Source: a candidate division TM6 bacterium GW2011_GWF2_37_49 (lineage in GTDB: Bacteria > Babelota > Babeliae > Babelales > RVW-14). Taken from it: a stretch of DNA of 39,751 bases. The notes under the pieces are model-generated. The model searched no databases. It was not told the origin of the DNA and saw only the letters and a program-made list of their open reading frames with translations. Positions 1 to 7,446 of the stretch are shown here, one piece after another; the first letter of the stretch is position 1, and each line of letters starts with the position of its first letter. Both the position numbers and the translations under genes were made by a program. The stretch is taken from NCBI GenBank assembly GCA_945861145.1, contig CAMATL010000008.1, positions 1 through 39,751 of the forward strand, read 5' to 3'.

Positions 1-24
1 GAATCTACTCCTCTCTTTTCCAAT

Positions 25-53
25 TTGATCAAAAAAAACAAACCGGTTATCCT
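25..53 (+). promoter_or_regulatory. Probable sigma-70 promoter for serS
   Basis: A TTGATC box at 25-30 and a TATCCT box at 48-53 are separated by exactly 17 nt, about 50 nt upstream of the serS start. Position and spacing fit a housekeeping promoter. No T-box-like leader is seen. The call rests on pattern only. Confidence 0.5.
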
Positions 54-103
54 AGATTGCTAGAGGTCTCATACAAACAAATAACACGATGCGTGGAGCT
101 ACA

Positions 104-1345
104 ATGATCGATTTAAATCTTTTACGCGAACATGAAGCGCAAATTAAAGATCTTATTCTGCGCAAAGAACCATCTTTCAATGTTGATGGCCTTCTTAAAC
201 TCGATCATGAAGCTCGATCGGTGCGTGTTGAAGTAGAAGCAATAAGAAAAGAAAAAAATGATCTTGCTGCAATGGGCGCCAAAGGTGTAACGCCTGAGCT
301 ACGTGAAAAAGCGCAAGAGCTTGGCAGAGCACTCAAGGAAAAAGAAGAGCTTTTAAAAAAAGTAGATGACGAGCTCAAAGCATTGTGGCTTTCCTGCCCT
401 AATCTGCCCAGTGCTGATCTTCCCCTTGGCAACAAAGAAGCCAATAAACCGGTCCGTTTCCATGGTGAAAAACAGCCCTTTTCATTCCAACCAAAACATC
501 ACCTTGATCTCAACCATAAAGTAAAATGGTTTGATCTTGAAACAGCCACGGAGCTCTCAGGAACACAATTTGTGTTATACCTTGAACAGGGCGCTAAAAT
601 GATCTACGCACTCACTCGCATGATGCTGCGTAACAATGCAAAACACGGCTTTACACCGGTAATTCCACCAACACTCGTACATGAAAAAATTCTTTATAAT
701 TCAGGCAATCTCCCTAAATTTGCTGGCGATTTTTACAGCCTCCCAAATGACGGGCTCTGCTTGATCCCAACGGCAGAAGTTAGCTTAACAAGCATTCACG
801 CCAACCAAATTTTGGCAGCAGAACAGCTACCAATACGCTACACAGCATGGACAAGCTGCTTTAGACGCGAAGCTGGTGGCTACGGCGCCAACGATCGCGG
901 GCTTATCCGCATTCACCAATTCGAAAAAGTTGAATTATACGCAATTACCCAACCAGAAGAATCAGTCAACGAGCTTGAACGGATGGTTGCATGCGCAGAA
1001 GTATTATTAAAAGAACTGGGCCTGCACTACCGCGTTAGTTTGCTTGCCGCTCAAGATTGTTCATTCTCATCTGCTAGAACATATGATCTTGAAGTTTGGA
1101 TGCCTGGACAAAATTCTTTTTATGAAATTTCATCCTGTAGTAATTGCACAGATTTTCAAGCACGCCGCGCAGGCATTCGCTATCGCAAAACCGTTGACAG
1201 CAAGCCAACCCTTGCTCATACACTAAATGCTTCATCGCTTGCCCTGCCTCGACTTATGGTTGCCCTCATGGAAACATACCAGCAAGAAGATGGCACGATC
1301 AAGCTCCCTGCAGTGCTACAAAAAGAAATGGATGCCCTCTGGTAA
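104..1345 (+). CDS. serS: Seryl-tRNA synthetase
   Basis: Charges tRNA-Ser with serine using ATP in the cytosol; class II aminoacyl-tRNA synthetase. About the first 110 residues form the usual long helical arm, rich in Glu/Lys and starting MIDLNLLREH. The class II core follows: motif 2 is seen as TSCFRREAGGYGANDRG and motif 3 as the region around SLALPRLMVALMETYQ, with the serine-pocket segment FYEISSCSNCTDFQARR between them. The product is 413 residues, normal for the family. I chose ATG 104 because GGAG at 95-98 sits 5 nt before it and the family starts MxD; the in-frame ATG at 89 lacks a ribosome site. A promoter-like pair lies upstream. The DUF58 gene follows 70 nt downstream, across a dispersed repeat. 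Confidence 0.97.
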   Translation: MIDLNLLREHEAQIKDLILRKEPSFNVDGLLKLDHEARSVRVEVEAIRKEKNDLAAMGAKGVTPELREKAQELGRALKEKEELLKKVDDELKALWLSCPNLPSADLPLGNKEANKPVRFHGEKQPFSFQPKHHLDLNHKVKWFDLETATELSGTQFVLYLEQGAKMIYALTRMMLRNNAKHGFTPVIPPTLVHEKILYNSGNLPKFAGDFYSLPNDGLCLIPTAEVSLTSIHANQILAAEQLPIRYTAWTSCFRREAGGYGANDRGLIRIHQFEKVELYAITQPEESVNELERMVACAEVLLKELGLHYRVSLLAAQDCSFSSARTYDLEVWMPGQNSFYEISSCSNCTDFQARRAGIRYRKTVDSKPTLAHTLNASSLALPRLMVALMETYQQEDGTIKLPAVLQKEMDALW

Positions 1346-1358
1346 CTAGGGTAGTTTA

Positions 1359-1396
1359 TCCTGAGCCCCGAGCTTGACGAGAAGTCGAAGGAGGGT
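1359..1396. repeat. Dispersed CCTGAGC...TCGAAGG-type repeat
   Basis: The serS-DUF58 gap holds an imperfect palindrome opening TCCTGAGCCCCGAGCTTGAC and closing with AGTCGAAGGA. This resembles short dispersed intergenic palindromes found in many bacterial genomes. It overlaps no obvious gene and has no T tract, so it is unlikely to be a terminator. Other palindromic families recur through the window. Confidence 0.5.
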
Positions 1397-1415
1397 TGAA
1401 AAAGGAGCTTAGTAG

Positions 1416-2303
1416 ATGATCACAGAAGAAATTCGTCAGAAAATTAAACGTATCAAAATCCAAACCGGACGCGTTATGCATACCACGCTATCGGGTGATT
1501 ATGCTTCGGCATTTAAGGGTTCTGGGCTTGAGTTTGACCAGCTGCGCGAGTATCAGATAGGCGACGACGTTCGCAATCTTGACTGGAACAGCTCAGCAAA
1601 GATGAATCGCCTCATGGTTAAGCAATTTATTGAAGAACGAGACCGCACTATTATCTTGTGTGTCGATGTGTCTGCCTCGTCAATTTACGGCTCTGCCGGC
1701 CTGCTACGCAGCGAGCTTATTGCTCAAGTAGGAGCTGCACTGGCTTTCATAGCCCAGCATCATAAAGACAAGGTTGGCGCGTTGTTTTTTTCTGATGTAG
1801 TTGAAGAGTGGATCCCTCCTAAACGCAGCTCGCTACAAACCGGCATGATCATAGAAAAAATGTTTGGTCTCAAGCCGCGGCGTAAACAGACCAATCCAGA
1901 GACAGCGTTACGCTTTCTTATTGATCTTAGAAAAAAAAATACCATTCTATTTTTTCTTTCAGATTGGTTTTTTGACTCACCGGTTTATGAAAAATTGCTC
2001 AAAGTCGCGGCTGTTGAATATGATCTGGTAGCACTTCGCTTTCTTGATGACCGCGAGCAAAAATTTATTGATATCGGCCTTTTGGAAATAGAAGACCCTG
2101 AGACCGGCAAGCGCTTTACTATCGATACAGCCGCAAAAAACAGTACGGGACAAACTATTCAAACTGTGCTTGAAGGCAGGCTCATCCAGCAAAAACGCCT
2201 GTTTGATAAGTATAAAATTGATTATGTTGATATTCCTTTGCGTGAAGACTTTTTTGGGCACTTAGCTAAATATTTTCATGCACGAACCAAACGACAAATT
2301 TAA
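1416..2303 (+). CDS. DUF58 family protein (vWA-like)
   Basis: DUF58 proteins are usually encoded beside MoxR AAA+ ATPases and are thought to help assemble or activate metal-dependent or membrane complexes; the exact role is not established. The family signature is clear: EYQIGDDVRNLDWNSSAKMN, then VKQFIEERDRT, then the degenerate MIDAS motif DVSASS at the start of a von Willebrand A-like fold. No signal peptide or membrane span is seen and the length of 295 residues is typical. An AAAAAGGAG ribosome site precedes the ATG. The DUF4381-like membrane protein downstream is the expected partner, but no moxR gene is in the window, so the cluster is split or reduced. Confidence 0.9.
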   Translation: MITEEIRQKIKRIKIQTGRVMHTTLSGDYASAFKGSGLEFDQLREYQIGDDVRNLDWNSSAKMNRLMVKQFIEERDRTIILCVDVSASSIYGSAGLLRSELIAQVGAALAFIAQHHKDKVGALFFSDVVEEWIPPKRSSLQTGMIIEKMFGLKPRRKQTNPETALRFLIDLRKKNTILFFLSDWFFDSPVYEKLLKVAAVEYDLVALRFLDDREQKFIDIGLLEIEDPETGKRFTIDTAAKNSTGQTIQTVLEGRLIQQKRLFDKYKIDYVDIPLREDFFGHLAKYFHARTKRQI

Positions 2304-2321
2304 TAAAAACATAGGGACTAG

Positions 2322-2343
2322 ATCCCAGCCTCTGAGCTGGGAT
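2322..2343. repeat. Small GC-rich hairpin
   Basis: ATCCCAGC (2322-2329) pairs perfectly with GCTGGGAT (2336-2343) around a 6-nt loop. It lies just after the DUF58 stop. There is no T run after the stem, so a terminator role is weak. It may belong to the repeat cluster that follows. Confidence 0.5.
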
Positions 2344-2360
2344 GATCAGTTTAATAAAAG

Positions 2361-2520
2361 ATGGATTCCCGGGCCCCGAAACCCCGGGATGACAAGAAAA
2401 CTACTACCAAAGCTATAAATAAAGTTAAAAAAGTGATGACATAGAATGAAAAAAAATTGTATCACTAAGTATGAAGCTAAAGTTCTGTCATCCCGGGCAG
2501 GGAACCGGCATCCAGAGCTC
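2361..2520. repeat. Inverted pair of GC-rich palindromic repeats
   Basis: At 2361-2393 an ATGGATTCCCGGG...CCCCGGGATGAC unit forms its own hairpin. At 2487-2516 a related unit appears in the opposite orientation (GTCATCCCGGGC...CGGCATCCAG). About 90 nt of AT-rich sequence lies between them. This is the form of dispersed palindromic elements known from rickettsial and other intracellular genomes. No gene is seen in the 2304-2554 spacer. Confidence 0.6.
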
Positions 2521-2554
2521 ACTATAAAATAAGTTATTTTGGATAATCAGTATC

Positions 2555-3070
2555 ATGAAAAACTTACAAGATTTCGAAATTTATGAATTTTATGAACCAC
2601 AGTGGTGGGAAAGCCTTTGGGCTCAAATCGGTATTGGCATCGTTGCGGTACTCATCGTTGCAGCCATTGTGTATTTCATCCTCACCAGCCGCCGCAAACC
2701 GCTAACTGCTGGCCAGATTGCCTTACGAAACCTTGCTCTGATTACCGGCAAGGATTTCTCAAATAAAAAAGAGGTTAAGGTCGCCTATTTTGCTATTACC
2801 AACATCATTAGGCATTATCTGCATGGGCAGTTTGGTTTACATGTACTTGATAAAACTGATGACGAGCTCATTGCTTTTATTGAAGAAAAACAATTTCACA
2901 CCCCAACACTGGAAGCTCTCAAAAAAATTCACCACAGCGCTCTGTTGGTAAAATTTGCCAATTATGATATGATTAAAACGCAAGTGGAGCTCGATTTAGT
3001 GCTCGCTCGCGAAATCATTGAAACGCTTGAGCGCCTAGTTATACACCAACAACGAACAAAAAAGTCTTAG
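2555..3070 (+). CDS. DUF4381-like membrane-anchored protein
   Basis: A 171-residue protein with one membrane span at about residues 24-46 (IGIGIVAVLIVAAIVYFIL), followed by the basic stop-transfer RRK and a soluble helical domain of about 120 residues. The layout and the stretch AYFAITNIIRHYLHGQFGL resemble DUF4381 proteins, which accompany MoxR, DUF58 and vWA genes in Bat-type clusters. The DUF58 gene 250 bp upstream supports this. It has no recognisable catalytic motif. It ends 1 nt before hemW, so the two are probably cotranscribed. The family call is by resemblance; a general single-pass membrane protein is the fallback. Confidence 0.7.
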   Translation: MKNLQDFEIYEFYEPQWWESLWAQIGIGIVAVLIVAAIVYFILTSRRKPLTAGQIALRNLALITGKDFSNKKEVKVAYFAITNIIRHYLHGQFGLHVLDKTDDELIAFIEEKQFHTPTLEALKKIHHSALLVKFANYDMIKTQVELDLVLAREIIETLERLVIHQQRTKKS

Positions 3071-3071
3071 A

Positions 3072-4208
3072 ATGCAACACGTTGAATCGCTCTATATCCA
3101 CTGGCCTTTCTGTACGAGTAAATGTTACTACTGCGACTTTGTTGCACTTGAACAGCACGCTGATTTTCAAGATGCTTATCATGAAACATTACTACAAGAA
3201 ATCATAGCATACGGCGCATCATTAGGTGTAAAGCCAAGTATCAAGACTATCTTTATCGGCGGCGGAACACCAAGCCTCTACCCGCCAGAAAAACTACATG
3301 AACTGTTTGCGCTATTGCACAAAACGTTTGATCTTACGCAGACCTCTGAGATCACGCTTGAGGCAAATCCTGCAGACGTGACTGAAGATCGTGCCGATGC
3401 ATGGGAAAGTGCCGGCATCAATCGGATTAGCTGTGGCGTGCAAGTGCTTGATGATGCAGTTTTGCAACGGCTCAATCGTCGTCAACGCAGCATAGATGTT
3501 TTTAATGCCGCTAAAATTTTGCCTAAATATTTCTCTAATGTTTCTATGGATCTGATCATCGGCATGCCCGGCGTGACTGATGCCACCTGGCTAAAAACCA
3601 TTGAGACCCTCTGCGCGTGGCCAATTCAACACCTTTCTATCTATTTTTTAACCGTACACGAAAAAACCCCACTGTATTTCAAGGTCCAACGCGGTGATTT
3701 GGTACTACCAGACGAAGATGCCCTGCTCAATTTATATGAGGCTACTGTTGCCTACGTAGCAAGCAAGGGATTTATGCAGTACGAAATTTCCAATTTTGCT
3801 CAACCTGGTTTTGCCTCCCAACACAATATTGGTTACTGGCAACGTCGACCTTACAAAGGGTTTGGGATTGGTGCTGCATCGTTTGATGGCGCTCAAAGAA
3901 CGGTAAATGATAAAAACTTGACTCGCTACCTCGACAACGGAAAGACTGGTTCGTTTATACCACTAGAGCTTGAAACACTAACCCCCCAGCAGATCACCAT
4001 GGAACGCCTCATGTTAAGCTTGCGACAAGCTTCGGGGATGCCATTGCACGATATGTTAGAGTGTGTTGGAGAAAAACAAAAAAACTCACTAATTGCATCG
4101 TTGCGCGATTTAGAGTTGATTGGTTTATTGCGCATTGAAAATGATCACGTAAGGCTTACCTTGCGAGGCATGATTCTTGAAAATGAGGTTGTACTGCGAT
4201 TAATTTGA
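3072..4208 (+). CDS. hemW: HemW-like radical SAM protein (coproporphyrinogen oxidase-like heme chaperone)
   Basis: A radical SAM enzyme of the HemN/HemW group. The iron-sulfur cluster motif CxxxCxxC is at Cys14, Cys18 and Cys21 (YIHWPFCTSKCYYCDF), followed by the SAM-binding IFIGGGTPSLY. The 378-residue length and the lack of the longer HemN N-terminus favour HemW, the heme-trafficking protein, over the true anaerobic oxidase HemN. No other heme gene is in the window, so the heme may come from elsewhere in the genome or from a host. It begins 1 nt after the DUF4381-like stop with no clear ribosome site, suggesting translational coupling. Confidence 0.9.
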   Translation: MQHVESLYIHWPFCTSKCYYCDFVALEQHADFQDAYHETLLQEIIAYGASLGVKPSIKTIFIGGGTPSLYPPEKLHELFALLHKTFDLTQTSEITLEANPADVTEDRADAWESAGINRISCGVQVLDDAVLQRLNRRQRSIDVFNAAKILPKYFSNVSMDLIIGMPGVTDATWLKTIETLCAWPIQHLSIYFLTVHEKTPLYFKVQRGDLVLPDEDALLNLYEATVAYVASKGFMQYEISNFAQPGFASQHNIGYWQRRPYKGFGIGAASFDGAQRTVNDKNLTRYLDNGKTGSFIPLELETLTPQQITMERLMLSLRQASGMPLHDMLECVGEKQKNSLIASLRDLELIGLLRIENDHVRLTLRGMILENEVVLRLI

Positions 4209-4228
4209 TCTTCCTTTCACCATTTTTT

Positions 4229-4237
4229 TGATATACT
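4229..4237 (+). promoter_or_regulatory. Extended -10 promoter candidate
   Basis: TGATATACT (TG, one base, then TATACT) matches an extended -10 element after a T run. It lies about 70 nt before the oxidase-fold gene at 4307. No good -35 box is at the right distance, as expected for this promoter class. A small CTCTT/AAGAG hairpin follows in the leader. Confidence 0.45.
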
Positions 4238-4306
4238 ACGGCTCTTCTTAAAAGAGTACGGTGAAAAATTATAGTTCTCTGTTATTTAAGTTTAAATTGA
4301 GGTTTT

Positions 4307-4768
4307 ATGGCAAAGCACGTTGGCGTCAAGTTACCGGATGATTTAGTAGAGATGCTTCGACTAGAAAACTCTCTTGCTGTGTTGGCAACCTTTTCTGAGA
4401 AAGGTGTTCCTAATACAACGCCTGTTCAGTGCATCTTCCCAAAAGGAAATGAAAGCTTGTTAATGAGCATTCATAAAGAGCATACCGGCTACCTTAATAT
4501 GGTATGGCAAAAGAAGGTGATGATCTGCTTTTTGGGTGAAAACAATGTTGCATACAGCATTCTCGGTCGTGCCGGTGTAGTACGAGCCCCATCACTTGTA
4601 CATCCACTTATGAATGTTATTCGTATCGATATCATCGATATTAAGAGCGATCGCTCTATTTTGACACACGTGGATCAAGGTGTTAAATGGAGTTACACTT
4701 CTTCAGAATCTGAAGAACTTATTAAATCTTTATTTAAAGAATTGCGAGATCTAGCTAAGTCATTGTAA
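4307..4768 (+). CDS. Pyridoxamine 5'-phosphate oxidase-fold (FMN-binding split-barrel) protein
   Basis: A 153-residue protein whose first half matches the flavin split-barrel pattern: LAVLATFSEKGVPNTTPVQC for the first strands, followed by a short barrel ending near IRIDIIDI. Members bind FMN, F420 or heme, and many have no known substrate. It lacks the C-terminal extension of true PdxH, so I do not call it the vitamin B6 oxidase. GAGG lies 4 nt before the ATG. The gene is followed 19 nt later by an exported coiled-coil protein, so the two may share a transcript, although no functional link is apparent. Confidence 0.75.
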   Translation: MAKHVGVKLPDDLVEMLRLENSLAVLATFSEKGVPNTTPVQCIFPKGNESLLMSIHKEHTGYLNMVWQKKVMICFLGENNVAYSILGRAGVVRAPSLVHPLMNVIRIDIIDIKSDRSILTHVDQGVKWSYTSSESEELIKSLFKELRDLAKSL

Positions 4769-4787
4769 GGAGTAAGGGGTAGTAGTT

Positions 4788-6191
4788 ATGAAGTCGCTGC
4801 AAACATTGCGCTTAAGCATAATAGCGCTTGTCTCGCTTGCCTGCGTATCTCTTTGTGCCGCACCAAGGATTATGCCTGAAGAAGAAGCCGAAGAAACAAG
4901 CGCAGCCCAGCCCTCAGATGCAACACCTACAAGCAAGCAAGAGATTAGCAAAAAAGCCCGTACCGAAAAACAAACAAGTGAGTTTGTTGAATCTTTTTCA
5001 AGCAACGGGCCAAATACTGTTGATCAAGCTGAAGATAAAATTGGCACCAATGGCAACTGGGTTAAGAAAAAAGATTACCTCATGCGCTCGTTTGATGTGC
5101 AACAAGAAATTGAAGCTTTAGCTACCCAAATTCAAAGCTATCGCAGCATCTATCAGCAAAAATTCAATGGGATCGATGACCAACTCGACGCTTTTTATAA
5201 ACAACTCGGCCTAGAGCAAGGCAAGGTTCAAGATATTTTTGTCCAGTTAACAGAGTACATAGAGAAGAAAAAACAACGACGTATCGGTCGATTCAAAGAA
5301 AATATCTTAGAAGTTCGCGAGCAACAGCTTGCCGTAGAACAGCTAGAAGAATCGCTAAAAATCAATCAAGAAGAGCTCATGCAGCTTAAAGCGGATCTAA
5401 AATCAATCGAAGAGCTGGATAAATCGGTTAACAACCGTATGCAAAAAGCTGATGACCAAATTAGTACTGCTCAACGCGAAGCCGATCGTACCAAAGAAAT
5501 TGTTCAATCCATGTGGGATATGCTTGATGACCGCCGCGCAAAAGCTGCATACTTTGAACTAAAAGATGGCATTCTACGTCGACTCCAAAATATCAACACA
5601 TACCTTCAACAAGAACTACTCAGCGATCTTGAAAAGGTTTCAGGTACGATTAATACACAGATCAAGAAAGCTCGCGAGACGGTTAAACAACTTGAAGATA
5701 AAGGCTTCATAATTCAAGACCGTGGCAAACGCCTTGAAGAGCTAAATATAAAAAAGGCAAAAGAATCTGCTGATGAGCTCATTAAGCTTCAGCAAAAAGA
5801 ACGTCCTCAGAAAAAAGCGCGCGCGCAAGAGGGTTTTTTTGATCGTATCTACAATAAAATGGTAGACTTTATCGTAGATATCTACCGATTCTTCAAAAAT
5901 CTATTTGTTGCTAAGCCTCTAATCAAAGCACGTACGCGACGAGTAGCACCAGAAGAAAACGCACCTCCAGCAGAGCAAGCGCCGCAGCCAGCACAAGCAA
6001 ACGCCCAACAAGTAGGGGTGCCTCCAGTTGTAGTTACCGCACCACCGATACAAGCCCCTGAGCAAATGGCCGTCCGGCAATCGTTTGCCAAGCCAATTAA
6101 ACCCCTCATGGCACAACAACAACCAACAAGCGCTCAATCCCAGAACGCCGCCACACCGGTTGGCATGCCGGTTATTTCGCTCGAAGAATAA
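4788..6191 (+). CDS. Exported coiled-coil protein with Pro/Ala/Gln-rich tail
   Basis: Not a family I recognise. Residues 1-24 form a Sec signal peptide (ending CVSLCA before APRIMP). An acidic, Ser/Thr-rich linker follows. Residues about 105-345 are highly charged, heptad-like sequence predicting a long coiled coil. Next comes a hydrophobic/aromatic segment around FIVDIYRFFKNLFV (about 360-375), which could contact a membrane. The last 80 or so residues are rich in Pro, Ala and Gln. The same plan (signal, coil, aromatic segment, PAQ-rich stretch) recurs at 15215-16573, suggesting a local type of envelope protein. The last 20 bp overlap the end of the convergent glycosyltransferase gene. An outer-envelope structural or surface protein is inference. 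Confidence 0.8.
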   Translation: MKSLQTLRLSIIALVSLACVSLCAAPRIMPEEEAEETSAAQPSDATPTSKQEISKKARTEKQTSEFVESFSSNGPNTVDQAEDKIGTNGNWVKKKDYLMRSFDVQQEIEALATQIQSYRSIYQQKFNGIDDQLDAFYKQLGLEQGKVQDIFVQLTEYIEKKKQRRIGRFKENILEVREQQLAVEQLEESLKINQEELMQLKADLKSIEELDKSVNNRMQKADDQISTAQREADRTKEIVQSMWDMLDDRRAKAAYFELKDGILRRLQNINTYLQQELLSDLEKVSGTINTQIKKARETVKQLEDKGFIIQDRGKRLEELNIKKAKESADELIKLQQKERPQKKARAQEGFFDRIYNKMVDFIVDIYRFFKNLFVAKPLIKARTRRVAPEENAPPAEQAPQPAQANAQQVGVPPVVVTAPPIQAPEQMAVRQSFAKPIKPLMAQQQPTSAQSQNAATPVGMPVISLEE

Positions 6192-7317
6192 GTTGTTGGT
6201 ACATTAAACGGTAAGCACTTGTTACGACATCAATAGAAAATGAAAAATGTGAGAGCGGCGAGAAATCGTCGCTCTTTTTTATTTGTTTTTCGTACAAAGC
6301 AAGCAAGCCCTGAGCATAAAGTTCCACATCGTTCACGGGAATAAGCAGCCCGTTGACGCCTGGCACGATAGCATCATGCTGCAGCTCCAAGTTCGTACTA
6401 ATCACCGGCAACCCGAGAGCAAGCGCTTCTAGCAAAGCAATTGATAACCCCTCACTTTGTGACGATAACGCAAAACAATCAAATAATGGATAAAAATTAA
6501 AGGCATCTAACCGATACCCTGTAAAAACAACGTGGTGCTCAAGACCAAGCTGCCGCACAAGTGTTTCAAGCGCCGCACGCTCAGACCCATCGCCGACCAA
6601 GCACAGCTTAATCCTATTGCGCTGTTCTGGGGGTACAAGCTCACACAAGCGAACCACGCTATGCACCAGAACATCATATGATTTAATTTTTTCAAAGCGG
6701 CCAATAGCTCCCACTACAAAATCACTCTGTGCTAGCCCTAACACTTGCCTTGATAATGCTTGTGTACTAACCCGTGCCATGAGCGCGGCACGATCAATAC
6801 CATTTGGTACCGTCACAAGGCGCGCCGCAATAAATGAACGGTCCCTGACTGACAATGCTTGCACAATATGGCGCTCATAGACTTCACGCACGCTTGGCGA
6901 TACTGCCACCACACGGCTTGCACCGCGCAACGACCAACGCTCTGCCACATTGCGCAGCCATCCTTCATGAACAACGTTACCATGCAGTTCGTTGATTACG
7001 GGAATCTGTAGAATTGACCCAACAATTCGTCCAGAAATGTTAGCTGCCCAGAGGGCCGTATGAATAATGTCCGGCTTTAATGAGTGTGTAATTTTGAAGA
7101 GCTGCCACAGCCCAAGAGGGTCATATCCTTTTACAAAGCCACGCACAAGCACAACGCTAATGCCTAGCTCTCGAATCGCCGCTGCAATTGGGCCATCATA
7201 AAAACAGATTACTTTGTGTTGCACACCAGGATCATTGCGCATTGCTTTGAGCCGATTGAGGAGCGCGACTTCTGCGCCACCCATGCGCAGGCTGGTGATG
7301 ATGTGTAAAATCTTCAT
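6172..7317 (-). CDS. GT4-family glycosyltransferase
   Basis: A retaining GT-B glycosyltransferase that would move a sugar from a nucleotide donor to a lipid, glycan or protein. The N-terminal domain begins MKILHIITSLRMGGAE, with the family's glycine-rich GGAE acceptor-side loop. The C-terminal donor domain shows GRFEKIKSYDVLV and the EX7E-type motif EGLSIALLEALALGLPVIST. Length (381) is normal. It is cytosolic or peripheral, with no membrane span. AAGGAG lies rather far upstream (13 nt). It is downstream of rpoD on the same strand but separated from it by a strong terminator. Acceptor and sugar cannot be told from sequence. Confidence 0.9.
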   Translation of the reverse strand: MKILHIITSLRMGGAEVALLNRLKAMRNDPGVQHKVICFYDGPIAAAIRELGISVVLVRGFVKGYDPLGLWQLFKITHSLKPDIIHTALWAANISGRIVGSILQIPVINELHGNVVHEGWLRNVAERWSLRGASRVVAVSPSVREVYERHIVQALSVRDRSFIAARLVTVPNGIDRAALMARVSTQALSRQVLGLAQSDFVVGAIGRFEKIKSYDVLVHSVVRLCELVPPEQRNRIKLCLVGDGSERAALETLVRQLGLEHHVVFTGYRLDAFNFYPLFDCFALSSQSEGLSIALLEALALGLPVISTNLELQHDAIVPGVNGLLIPVNDVELYAQGLLALYEKQIKKSDDFSPLSHFSFSIDVVTSAYRLMYQQLILRAK

Positions 7318-7336
7318 ACTATCTTCTAAACTCCTT

Positions 7337-7377
7337 AAAAAAAAGGGGACCCTAAACCAAGTTTAAGATCCCTTTTT
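7337..7377 (-). terminator. Intrinsic terminator after rpoD
   Basis: On the minus strand an A-rich arm with GGGATCTTAAAC pairs with GTTTAGGGTCCCC across a short loop and runs into a T8 tract. The stem is long with a few mismatches. It lies 70 nt after the rpoD stop and would separate the truA-to-rpoD unit from the glycosyltransferase gene. A second imperfect stem (GCCTC/GAGGC, about 7384-7414) lies between it and rpoD. Confidence 0.75.
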
Positions 7378-7446
7378 CCTAATGGCCTCGGTGAAGGCTG
7401 ATAGAGCCTGAGGCGGGCCATAAAGTTTTCACTGCCCCACTAAGTC

